From assembly GCF_900116045.1 (NCBI RefSeq), contig NZ_LT630450.1, forward strand, positions 1,946,501 to 2,010,500: 64,000 bases of DNA, written 5' to 3'. Below the pieces are notes generated by a model. That model did not search any database, was not told the origin of the DNA, and was given only the letters and a program-made list of their open reading frames with translations. Position numbers and translations under genes: made by a program. This stretch comes from Desulfovibrio piger. Its GTDB lineage: Bacteria > Desulfobacterota > Desulfovibrionia > Desulfovibrionales > Desulfovibrionaceae. Positions within the stretch are counted from its first letter, which is position 1, and each line of letters begins with the position of its first letter. Below, in pieces: positions 45,163 through 52,698 of this stretch.

Positions 45163-46680
45163 ATGATAGGAACAACAAGGAAAGCAGGCCGGGATACGGC
45201 CGCTCAGGTCTTTGCCGCGGAAGGCAGCGGCCATTTTACGGAAAGCCGCCGTCTGCGGCAGCTCCCGCCCGCGGCACCGGCCCTGGCCCTGCGGGCCCTG
45301 TGCCTGCTGGACGGCGCCTTCAGTGCGGGCTGTACCATACAGGCGGCCCTGCAGCAGGTGCTGGAGGACACGGCCCGGCGGCAGGAAGGCGGCCTTGCCG
45401 AGCGTGACCGGCATCTGGCGGCGGAGCTGGCTTACGGCACCCTGCGCATGGAGAACCGTCTGGCCTTCGTGCTGGGCAAGGTGCTGCGGCAGCCGCTCAA
45501 GCTGCCCCTGCCGTTGCGGCGTCTGCTGGCGGTGGCGGCCTATGGCCTGCTGTTTCTGGATCGTCTGCCTGCCCATGCCGTCCTGCATACGGCCGTGGAT
45601 CTGGCCCGGCAGCTCTACGGGTCGGGGCTGGCCAGGGTGGTCAACGGCAGCCTGCGTTCCGTGCAGCGTCTGGGCGATGCCGTCCAGGCGCCGGATTTCT
45701 ATGCCGGGCCTGCGGATGAAGAGATGTTTTTTGCCGAGGATGCGGCCGCGGCCCGCAAGCTGCGCGGCCTGCCCCTGCCGGAAGAAGAGCTGCGGCTGGC
45801 CCGCTTCCATGCCGTGCCGCGCTGGCTGGTGGTCCTGTGGCAGCAGGCCTATGGTGACGAGGCCTGCCGGGCTCTGCTGGCCCGTTCCGGGGCGCGTCCC
45901 TGGCAGGCGTTGCGCGTCAATGCCTCGCGTCCGCAGGCCGGGGCCCTGAAACAGGCCTTGCTGGCCTGTGTCCCGGCGGACGGTCCCGCGCCGCAGGCCG
46001 TGGGGCGCTGGGGCGTGGCCTTCGCGCCCGGGCAGACGCCTGCCGCCGTGCAGGGCGAGCCGCTGGCCCGGCTGCTGGAGCAGGGGGCCCTTTCGCAGCA
46101 GGCGGCGGCCTCGCAGGAAGTGATGGCCGCGCTGGGCCTGGAAGACTGGCTGGGCCGTGGCCGGCCCGTCTGGGACGCCTGCGCCGGTTATGGCGGCAAG
46201 AGCGTGCAATTGCTGGAGCAGGGCGGCGATGTGCGCCTGTGCACGGACCGCAGTTTCTCCCGTCTGCGGCAGGTGCCGGGCCATTGCCGCCGCCTGGGCC
46301 TTGTTTTGCCGCATCTGGCCCTGGCCGATGCCTCCCGGCCGCCGGTCTCCCGCTGGCAGGGCGGCATCATCGCCGATGTGCCGTGCAGCGGGCTGGGCGT
46401 GCTGGCCCGCCGTCCCGACCTGCGCCGCCGCCCCCGGACGGCCCTTGCCGGGCACGCCGAGCTGCAACGGGCCATCCTCAAGGCGCTGGCCGCGCGTCTG
46501 GAGCCCGGCGCCGAGCTGGCCTACATCACCTGCACCCTGCATCCGCTGGAGAACGAGCAGGCCGTGGACTGGCTGCTGGCGGAAGACAGCGGCCTGGAGC
46601 GCCTCGTGCAGTGGCAGACGCCCCACGACCACCCCTGGCTGGAAGGCATGTTCGCCGCGCGCCTGCGGCGGCGTGGGTAG
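45163..46680 (+). CDS. rsmB: RsmB-like 16S rRNA (cytosine-C5) methyltransferase
   Basis: An m5C methyltransferase of about 505 residues. An N-terminal NusB-like helical domain (RDRHLAAELAYGTLRMENRL ... RLPAHAVLHTAVDLAR ... VVNGSLR) precedes the AdoMet domain. The two catalytic cysteine motifs are present: DVPCSGLGVLARRPDLR and YITCTLHPLENE. The AdoMet-binding motif reads DACAGYGGKS where most have DACAAPGGKT. The start is uncertain: GTG at 45154 or ATG at 45163, neither with a strong ribosome site, in an AT-rich junction with the DUF116 stop. Confidence 0.85.
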   Translation: MIGTTRKAGRDTAAQVFAAEGSGHFTESRRLRQLPPAAPALALRALCLLDGAFSAGCTIQAALQQVLEDTARRQEGGLAERDRHLAAELAYGTLRMENRLAFVLGKVLRQPLKLPLPLRRLLAVAAYGLLFLDRLPAHAVLHTAVDLARQLYGSGLARVVNGSLRSVQRLGDAVQAPDFYAGPADEEMFFAEDAAAARKLRGLPLPEEELRLARFHAVPRWLVVLWQQAYGDEACRALLARSGARPWQALRVNASRPQAGALKQALLACVPADGPAPQAVGRWGVAFAPGQTPAAVQGEPLARLLEQGALSQQAAASQEVMAALGLEDWLGRGRPVWDACAGYGGKSVQLLEQGGDVRLCTDRSFSRLRQVPGHCRRLGLVLPHLALADASRPPVSRWQGGIIADVPCSGLGVLARRPDLRRRPRTALAGHAELQRAILKALAARLEPGAELAYITCTLHPLENEQAVDWLLAEDSGLERLVQWQTPHDHPWLEGMFAARLRRRG

Positions 46681-46689
46681 GAGAGAAGA

Positions 46690-46838
46690 TTCTTGAGGGG
46701 GAAGGGGGGACCCTATCTCTGCTGTTGATGCCCGTAGCTTCCTTCGTCGCAACGGGCACGGCCCCAAGGGGCCGCTATTCGGTCGCTGGCTAGCGCACAA
46801 GAGTCCCCCCATCCCCCTCCCAACGCGCTTTATCAGGG
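46690..46838. repeat. Dispersed palindrome, copy F, with internal module
   Basis: Outer arms 46695-46710 (GAGGGGGAAGGGGGGA) and 46804-46819 pair with one mismatch. The internal module at about 46717-46795 contains TGCCCGT...ACGGGCA and CGGCCCC-AA-GGGGCCG hairpins. The right edge CCCAACGCGCTTTATC is shared with copy E. It begins about 10 bp past the RsmB-like stop. Confidence 0.87.
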
Positions 46839-46932
46839 GGGATGATGGAGTCCGGTAACGCTCAGGGTATCTCCTGGCTGCCGGTCTCCGGGGGGATTCT
46901 GGATCTCCAGTGTGATTGACCTGGAAGCTACG

Positions 46933-46984
46933 AACAGGGGGCACGGTGTATCTTGAGCGGATACACCGTGCCCCCTGTTATTTT
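46933..46984 (+). terminator. Very strong hairpin terminator
   Basis: A 20-bp perfect stem (46933-46952 with 46960-46979) with a 7-base loop, followed by TATTTTT. It lies 250 bp past the RsmB-like gene, beyond palindrome F, so it may end that transcript or a short unannotated one. Confidence 0.85.
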
Positions 46985-47079
46985 TGGTCATTCTGGTGGG
47001 AAGAGTTCCTGCCCATTTTTACAGGGAGGGAATCACTGTCTTTCAGACAACGGCGGGGACCCTCCGACCAGACCAGAAG

Positions 47080-47160
47080 AAAAGTTTTTTCAGGGATGGG
47101 GAGAGCGCGAGAGGGGAAGGGGCAGTTTTTACAAAAAACGCCCCTTCCCCTCTCGCCATT
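47080..47160. repeat. Dispersed palindrome, copy G
   Basis: A 17-bp perfect inverted repeat, 47107-47123 (GCGAGAGGGGAAGGGGC) with 47140-47156. The loop holds AGTTTTT and AAAAAAC, as in copy D. It is preceded by TTTTTTCAGGGATGGGG and lies 25 bp past the parB stop. Confidence 0.87.
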
Positions 47161-47180
47161 ATCTTTCTTTACCTCCCGGC

Positions 47181-48194
47181 TTACTGCCGGGGGGTCTTGG
47201 CATCCACCGGGGCCGCGATGGCTTCCCCGGCGGGCCCGTCTTCGGGGATGCGGCAGTGCAGGCGGTCCAGCAGGGCCTCCAGCTCCTGGGGGCTGGTGTA
47301 GCGCAGGGTGATGCGGCCGCTTTCCATGTCGCCGCTGACGCGGGCCTTGCAGGACAGGGCGGCGCAAAGATGCTTTTGCAGGGCGGCGATCTGGGGCAGC
47401 TTTTTGCGCGTGCAGGGGGCGGGCCGCTGCGGGGCGGCTCCGCTGGCGGCGGTCCAGGGCAGGCGCTGTTCTTCGCGCCAGAGGGCCACGGCCTCTTCGG
47501 CCTGGCGCACGCTCAGGGACTCGCTGATGATATGGCTGCGCAGCACCTCGGCGGCGGCCAGGGCATGGTCGTCGTTGCCCAGGGCCAGCAGGCAGCGGGC
47601 ATGGCCGGCGCTGAGGCGGCCGTGATGGAGGTCGTCCTGCGCGGCGGGGGAGAGCTGGAGCAGGCGCAGGGCATTGGCGATGGCCGGGCGGCTCTTGCCC
47701 AGGCGGGCGGCCAGGGCCTCCTGCGTCAGCTTGAGGGTCTCGCGCAGCTGCTGCAGGGCCCGGGCCTCTTCCAGGGGGTTGAGGTCCTCGCGCTGCAGGT
47801 TCTCGATGAGGGCGGCGGCCATGACTTCGGCATCGCTCATCTCGCGCACGTGCACGGGCACCTGCCCGAGGCCCGCCTGACGGGCGGCCCGCCAGCGGCG
47901 TTCGCCGGCCACGATCTGGTAGTGGCCGGGCCTGCCGGCCAGGGGGCGCACCAGCAGGGGCTGGATGATGCCCTGTTCACGGATGGAGGCCGCCAGTTCG
48001 GCCAGGGATTCGGCATCGAAGGTCTGGCGCGGCTGGCTGGGATTGGCATGCAGATGGGACAGGGGCAGCAGGAGGGGAGCGTGTTCCGTTCCCGTCTCTT
48101 TTTCCGGCGTATCGTTCTTTTCCTGCCGGGCGGCGCCCATGTCCGTACGGCGCAACAGGGCGTCCAGGCCGCGGCCGAGACCTTTGCTACTCAT
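47181..48194 (-). CDS. parB: Chromosome partitioning protein ParB
   Basis: A CTPase and DNA-binding protein that loads at parS, 337 residues. The N-terminus is MSSKGLGRGLDALL. The ParB/Srx CTP-binding motifs are QPRQTFDAESLAELAASIREQGIIQPLLVR, GHYQIVAGERRWRAARQAG and LIENLQREDLNPLEEARAL. The HTH region is LTQEALAARLGKSRPAIANALRLL, followed by a C-terminal dimerisation part. AAGGAGA precedes the ATG. It is separated from parA by an oppositely oriented gene. Confidence 0.95.
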   Translation of the reverse strand: MSSKGLGRGLDALLRRTDMGAARQEKNDTPEKETGTEHAPLLLPLSHLHANPSQPRQTFDAESLAELAASIREQGIIQPLLVRPLAGRPGHYQIVAGERRWRAARQAGLGQVPVHVREMSDAEVMAAALIENLQREDLNPLEEARALQQLRETLKLTQEALAARLGKSRPAIANALRLLQLSPAAQDDLHHGRLSAGHARCLLALGNDDHALAAAEVLRSHIISESLSVRQAEEAVALWREEQRLPWTAASGAAPQRPAPCTRKKLPQIAALQKHLCAALSCKARVSGDMESGRITLRYTSPQELEALLDRLHCRIPEDGPAGEAIAAPVDAKTPRQ

Positions 48195-48274
48195 GCTCTC
48201 TCCTTGACATCATGCCGTGCTGGCGGCACTTTTTACGACAGTGATTGCCCCAAACCTTTTGACCAGAGGAAACC

Positions 48275-48676
48275 ATGTCCAACAAGCATCTTCTGTACCT
48301 GACCGACCGTCAGGGAAATCTGGAAGGGGTGCAGCTTTCTGCCGCCCTGTGGTCGCATTGCGAGGCGGCCGTCGTCAAGGCCCTGAAGGCCATGGAGCCC
48401 CCCCTGGAACACCTGAACGACGAGCCTGTGGCGGATTTCGAGCGCCTGCTCCAGTTCTGGGATTTCCGTTATCCGTACAGCCCCGAGGTCACCTGTCCGC
48501 ATTGCGGCGCCCATACCGCCGACTGGCGCAACGACCCCGCGCATCCGTTCCATCTGACCACGGCCAATCTGGGCGGCCTGCTGGTCTTCCGCTGCAAGAG
48601 CTGCCAGTCCACGGTGCGCCAGAAGCATTTCCGCGACCATATGGCTGTGGAGTGCACGCCGTACAATCCTGACTAG
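48275..48676 (+). CDS. Zinc-ribbon-like conserved hypothetical protein
   Basis: A 133-residue soluble protein with two Cys pairs, CPHC at 74-77 and CKSC at 107-110, spaced like a zinc ribbon, then a basic segment RQKHFRDHM. The N-terminal 60 residues are helical. It is not recognised as a named family. A ribosome site (AGAGGA) and a dedicated terminator support it as a real gene. It sits between parB and parA on the opposite strand. Confidence 0.8.
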   Translation: MSNKHLLYLTDRQGNLEGVQLSAALWSHCEAAVVKALKAMEPPLEHLNDEPVADFERLLQFWDFRYPYSPEVTCPHCGAHTADWRNDPAHPFHLTTANLGGLLVFRCKSCQSTVRQKHFRDHMAVECTPYNPD

Positions 48677-48713
48677 CTTTGCCGGCGGTGCTTTTTGTTG
48701 CCGCTGTTTTTTT

Positions 48714-48737
48714 GCCGGGCTGTGCCCGGCTTTTTTT
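48714..48737 (+). terminator. Terminator of the zinc-ribbon gene
   Basis: GCCGGGC at 48714-48720 and GCCCGGC at 48724-48730, then seven T. Confidence 0.9.
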
Positions 48738-48804
48738 ATGCCCGTATACCGGTCATGACGGCGGGCCTCCCGGCTTTTCAGGAAAGACCGGCCGTCATGG
48801 CCGT

Positions 48805-49590
48805 CTAGCGCGGCTGCGGCATGCGGGCGGGATCGCGCAGGGCCACTTCCTTGGCAAGGTTGAGGTAGGCGTCGGCGCCCTTGGACTTGATGTCGTAGTG
48901 GATGATGGACTTGCCGTGGCTGGGCGCTTCGGAAAGGCGCACATTGCGCGGGATGACCGTCCCGAAGAGGTGATCGGGGAAGCAGCGCTGCACTTCGTCG
49001 CGCACTTCGCGGGTCAGGCGGTTGCGGGCATCGTACATGGTCAGCACCACGCCCAGCAGGTTCAGCCCGGGATTGAGCCGCTTTTTGACCAGCTCGAAGG
49101 TCTGCAGCAGTTTGACGATGCCTTCCAGGGCGAAAAATTCGCACTGCAGGGGGATGAGCAGTTCCTGCGAGGCGCAGAGGGCGTTGAGGGTCAGCAGGCC
49201 CAGGGACGGCGGGCAGTCGATGATGATGTAATCGTACTCCGCGCCCAGCGGTTCGAGGCAGTCACGCAGGTAGAACTCGCGGGCCATCTTGTCCACCAGT
49301 TCCAGTTCCACGGCCACCAGGTTGGTGCTGGCGGGCAGCACGTCAAGGAAGGGCGTGCGGGTGCTGCTGATGCTCTCGTGGATGTTCTCCGGCGTGTAGA
49401 AGGTGGAGTAGAGGTCGTGGTGCAGGTCTTCCTGGGCGATACCGATACCGCTGGTGCTGTTGGCCTGGGGGTCACAGTCCACCAGCAGCACGCGCTTTTC
49501 CATGACGGCCAGTGCGGCGGAAAGGTTGATGGCGGTTGTCGTCTTGCCGACGCCGCCTTTTTGGTTGGCTATGGAAATGATGCGCGCCAT
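48805..49590 (-). CDS. parA: Chromosome partitioning ATPase ParA
   Basis: A Walker-type ATPase of 261 residues. The deviant Walker A is QKGGVGKTTTAINL near residue 10, switch I is LLVDCDPQANSTSG, and Walker B is YDYIIIDCPPSLGLL. The C-terminal part has IPRNVRLSEAPSHGKSI, typical of Soj. The longer open frame upstream is ignored because the ATG at 49590 has GGAGGAC just before it and begins MARIISIANQKGG. Two parS-like sites lie in its leader. Confidence 0.96.
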   Translation of the reverse strand: MARIISIANQKGGVGKTTTAINLSAALAVMEKRVLLVDCDPQANSTSGIGIAQEDLHHDLYSTFYTPENIHESISSTRTPFLDVLPASTNLVAVELELVDKMAREFYLRDCLEPLGAEYDYIIIDCPPSLGLLTLNALCASQELLIPLQCEFFALEGIVKLLQTFELVKKRLNPGLNLLGVVLTMYDARNRLTREVRDEVQRCFPDHLFGTVIPRNVRLSEAPSHGKSIIHYDIKSKGADAYLNLAKEVALRDPARMPQPR

Positions 49591-49606
49591 GCTGTCCTCC
49601 GGGCTG

Positions 49607-49622
49607 TGTTTCACGGGAAACA
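49607..49622. promoter_or_regulatory. parS-like site 1
   Basis: TGTTTCACGGGAAACA, one base from the widely conserved parS TGTTTCACGTGAAACA. It lies 17 bp upstream of parA. Confidence 0.85.
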
Positions 49623-49630
49623 GGAGGAGC

Positions 49631-49646
49631 TGTTTCACGGGAAACA
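49631..49646. promoter_or_regulatory. parS-like site 2
   Basis: The same 16-mer as site 1, with the same single deviation in the centre. It is placed 24 bp further upstream and in the same orientation. Confidence 0.85.
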
Positions 49647-49867
49647 AACAAAACGTGTGGCCCCTCTGCCGGGGCCGCCATCTGCGGAACAAAATAAAGA
49701 AAAGCCCGGCAAATGGGAAGACATGAACCGTCCGTGACAAAAAAATGCCGGCATGGCCGGCAGCATGGCGGCGTCCGGCGCGCCCCGTGCCGTCCGGGGC
49801 AGGGTTCTTGCCCCGGATTCCGTTTCTGGCTAAAATCAGCGCCGCATTGCAACAAGGAGTTGGTTCC

Positions 49868-50269
49868 ATGGCTGATACGCGCATTCTTCTGGTGGATGAC
49901 GAAAAGGAAGTGACGGCCCTGCTGGCCAAGCGTCTTGTACGGCGCGGCTACCAGTGCGCCACGGCGGCGGACGGCCAGCAGGCCGTGGACGCCATGCGCG
50001 AACAGCCTTTCCCCATCGTCGTCATGGACGTGAAGATGCCCAATATGGACGGCATCGCCGCCCTGAAGGTCATCGTGGAGCAGTGGCCCACCGCCCAGGT
50101 GATCCTGCTTTCCGGCCATGCGGACATGCAGCTTGCCGTGCAGGCCATGAGCGAAGGCGCTTTCGGCTACCTGATGAAACCTGTCGATTTTGATGAACTC
50201 CTGTTCAAAATCGAAGATGCCGCCATGCAGAGCCGGCTGGAAGGGCCGGAAAGCGACATGGCGCGATAG
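49868..50269 (+). CDS. Stand-alone response regulator receiver protein
   Basis: A 133-residue receiver domain without an output domain. Acidic pocket D10/D11, phospho-acceptor D54 in VVMDVKMPNMDG, and K104 in YLMKPV are all present. AAGGAG precedes the ATG. No kinase is adjacent. The DsbA-like gene follows after 9 bp, so they may be cotranscribed. The partner kinase cannot be inferred. Confidence 0.9.
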   Translation: MADTRILLVDDEKEVTALLAKRLVRRGYQCATAADGQQAVDAMREQPFPIVVMDVKMPNMDGIAALKVIVEQWPTAQVILLSGHADMQLAVQAMSEGAFGYLMKPVDFDELLFKIEDAAMQSRLEGPESDMAR

Positions 50270-50278
50270 GATCTTTGC

Positions 50279-51094
50279 ATGAAGAAACTGTTCCGTCCTC
50301 TGGTGCTGGGCGGTGTCCTTTTGCTGGCGGCGGGCCTGGTCCCCGTCATGCCCGCGACGCCCGCCCGAGCCGCTACCGTCACCGACGCCAACCTGAAGCA
50401 GATGCTGGAGGATCTGCTGCGCGAACATCCCGAGATCGTCCTGGACGTGCTGCGCTCCCATAGCGAAGACGTGCTGGACATCGCCCAGGCGGGGGCCAAT
50501 GCGCGCCGCAAGGCCGCCCTAGAAGCCCAGTGGCACAAGGAAGTGAAGAACACGCCGCAAAAGCAGATCTCGCTGGCGGGCCGCCCGGTCAAGGGCAATG
50601 CGGCGGCACCGGTGCGCATCGTGGCCTTTTCGGACTTCACCTGCCATTATTGCCAGCAGGCCACGCGCGTGCTGGACGAGGTCATGAAAAAATACGGCAA
50701 GAACGTCAGCCTGGTCTACAAGCACATGCCGCTGGACGAGCAGGGCCCGGGCATGCTGGCCGCCCGCTACTTCGTGGCCGTGGCCGCGCAGAGCGAAAGC
50801 AAGGCCTGGAAGTTCTATGACGCCATGTACGCCGACCGCGACCGGCTGCTGCTGGAAGGCCAGAAGTTCGTGGACGAGGTCTGCGACAGGCTGGGCCTGG
50901 ACAAGGCTCGTCTGAAAAAGGACGCCGCCAGCGACAAGACGGCCCGGATCATCGCCCAGGATCTGGACGATGCCAAAAAGCTGAAGATCGACGGCACGCC
51001 CTGTTTCCTGGTCAACGGCCTGATGGTGCGGGGCGCCCTGTCCGAGCCTTTGTTCGAAGCGGCTGTGGACATCGCCCTGGAAGCGACACGCTAG
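50279..51094 (+). CDS. DsbA/BdbD-like periplasmic thiol-disulfide oxidoreductase
   Basis: A 271-residue exported protein. The signal peptide (about 1-31) ends in a likely ARAA cleavage site. A helical N-terminal extension follows, then a thioredoxin fold with the active site CHYC at 122-125 (SDFTCHYCQQ). The cis-proline motif is IDGTPCFLVNG, with a cysteine after the proline. This matches DsbA-family proteins with an N-terminal Scs/DsbG-type helical extension. Its role is probably oxidation or isomerisation of exported proteins. Confidence 0.88.
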   Translation: MKKLFRPLVLGGVLLLAAGLVPVMPATPARAATVTDANLKQMLEDLLREHPEIVLDVLRSHSEDVLDIAQAGANARRKAALEAQWHKEVKNTPQKQISLAGRPVKGNAAAPVRIVAFSDFTCHYCQQATRVLDEVMKKYGKNVSLVYKHMPLDEQGPGMLAARYFVAVAAQSESKAWKFYDAMYADRDRLLLEGQKFVDEVCDRLGLDKARLKKDAASDKTARIIAQDLDDAKKLKIDGTPCFLVNGLMVRGALSEPLFEAAVDIALEATR

Positions 51095-51115
51095 TTCTGG
51101 TCGCGAGACTGTACG

Positions 51116-51154
51116 AAGACCGGTTGCGGGATGCCCCGCCGCCGGTCTTTTTTT
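51116..51154 (+). terminator. Intrinsic terminator after the DsbA-like gene
   Basis: AAGACCGG at 51116-51123 with CCGGTCTT at 51142-51149, then a T run. Confidence 0.88.
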
Positions 51155-51691
51155 ATCCATGGCTCTAGCCGGTTGAGCGCCTGAGGCGCGGGACGGAGGG
51201 CCATCCGCTGCGGGGGGATCCCTGGGCGTCGGCCCGGGTGCCGGTGCCGGGACGTGTCCGCCCCGCAGGAAGGACAGGAGGATGGCACGCTCCCGCATGC
51301 GGCGGCCGTCTTTTGCCGGGGCGGGGCCTGGGGGAATGCGACGGCAGGAAGGTCCGCCTTGTCGCGGCCCGGGATATCGCCCTCATTGCGGCGGGCGGGC
51401 AGCGCGTGCCGCCGCGGCGCGACCGGAACGGCCGGGACAGGACAAAGGACGGGCGGCAGATGCACAGGGGCGGACAAGGCAAAGGACAGCCCGGAGGCTG
51501 CCCTTTATGTGAAGGCCGGGCGTGGCGAAACGCCCGTCAAGATCAGCTGTGCTGGAAGGGGGAAATCTCACTGCAACGCTACGTCAAAAAAACGCTGATG
51601 GCAAGATGCCGGCCCGCGTGTCCGCAGGGGGAAAACGGCGGGCCTGTGGAAAAAATGGGCCTGCCGGGCCGTTGCCCGGAAAAATGGCATG
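51155..51691. other. Gene-less region with one internal hairpin
   Basis: 537 bp in which no frame looks like a real protein. It holds a stem AAAGGACAGCC (51481-51491) with GGCTGCCCTTT (51496-51506), one mismatch, of terminator shape but with no T run. A GGGCGT/ACGCCC hairpin lies near 51518-51535. A small RNA is possible but unsupported. Confidence 0.35.
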
Positions 51692-51718
51692 AAAAAAGCG
51701 CGGGCGACCGCGCTTTTT
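51692..51718 (-). terminator. Intrinsic terminator of the NlpC/P60 gene
   Basis: AAAAAGCGCGG at 51693-51703 pairs with CCGCGCTTTTT at 51708-51718. It works on either strand and suits the leftward gene ending at 51743. Confidence 0.88.
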
Positions 51719-51742
51719 GGCATCCTTTCCCGCAAAAGGGGC

Positions 51743-52225
51743 TCAGATGACGATGCGGCGTACCGCGATGAGCCTGTCGCCCCAGTAGGGCTCCATGTTC
51801 TCCCGGCGTACGGTCTTGCCGCGGCTGGGGCTGTGGATGAAGGTATTGTTGCCCGCATAGATGCCGGTGTGCAGACCGCGGGGGCCGCTGCTGGTCCTGA
51901 AGACCATGATGTCGCCGGGCCGGGGCGCGCTCTTGGGCACGGCATACCCGGCCCGCGCCTGGTCCACGGTCACGCGCGGGACCTTGAGGCCGTTCTGGCG
52001 GTAGGCCCACCAGATGAGGCCCGAGCAGTCGAACCCGCGGGAAGGGGAGGCCCCGCCCATGCGGTATTGCTTGCCTTCCTGGCTGGAGGCCGTGCGCACG
52101 ATGTTCTGGGCCCGCTGGGGATTGTTGTAGCCGGGATCGGCCGGCTGGAACATGGCACAGCCCGATGCGCTGCCCAGGATCAGGGCCAGAAAGAATATCT
52201 GAAGAAGACGGCGATAGGTTCTCAT
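51743..52225 (-). CDS. NlpC/P60-family lipoprotein endopeptidase
   Basis: A 160-residue lipoprotein. The signal sequence has lipobox GSASGC with the acylated Cys at 23. The NlpC/P60 domain has the catalytic triad in place: C67 in FDCSGL, H119 in LHTGIY and H131 in FIHSPS. It likely cleaves peptidoglycan stem peptides from the membrane surface. The length is minimal for the family, with no extra binding domains. Confidence 0.92.
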   Translation of the reverse strand: MRTYRRLLQIFFLALILGSASGCAMFQPADPGYNNPQRAQNIVRTASSQEGKQYRMGGASPSRGFDCSGLIWWAYRQNGLKVPRVTVDQARAGYAVPKSAPRPGDIMVFRTSSGPRGLHTGIYAGNNTFIHSPSRGKTVRRENMEPYWGDRLIAVRRIVI

Positions 52226-52492
52226 GATCCGCTCTGCCTGAAAGTTTGAAAGTCACGGCGTGGAGATGGCCGTCGGAAACACTGTTTTCCAGATGCAAAG
52301 CAAATACCGGGCCAGAAAAGCACTCTTTGGGGAAATTTTATAAATAGCAAGAAAAAACAGGTGGATGTCATTCAAAGGAACATCATGGAGTCCCGCCGAA
52401 GCAGACAAAAAACTGTCATCCTTTTCGCATGAAATGGGGCGGGCGTCAAAGTTTCCACGCCATCGGGCCGCCATATGGCTGTGGCAGGGGAT
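52226..52492. other. AT-rich upstream region of the NlpC/P60 gene
   Basis: Contains a low-GC stretch near 52330-52365 that probably holds the leftward promoter. No gene seen. Confidence 0.4.
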
Positions 52493-52519
52493 AAAAAAAG
52501 GGGCCCCTTGCGGGGCCCC
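52493..52519 (-). terminator. Terminator downstream of nrfA
   Basis: GGGGCCCC at 52500-52507 and 52512-52519 with a 4-base loop. On the minus strand a T run follows. It lies 180 bp past the nrfA stop, and no gene is recognised in between. Confidence 0.85.
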
Positions 52520-52698
52520 GATGGGGAGGATGGTCCGGCTGTGCCGGGCGTGCATGGCGGGGGCATGTGCCGCCGGATATGCCGGGGAGCGGGGCTCCCC
52601 GGCGTTCCCGGTGGCTGTCCTGTGGAGGGTGTGCCCCCATGCCGTCAGGCGGCACGGGCACGGGGCGCGCTGCGGGGCCCCGCCCGGGGCGTGCCCTG

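Noticed and set aside
46526..46759. Open frames across repeat copies F, B and H encoding similar peptides
   Set aside because: The similarity is explained by the nucleotide repeat module, and frames differ between copies.
51238..51750. 170-codon plus-strand frame after the DsbA-like gene
   Set aside because: It crosses two hairpins and a terminator and overlaps the NlpC/P60 3' end; the composition is not protein-like.
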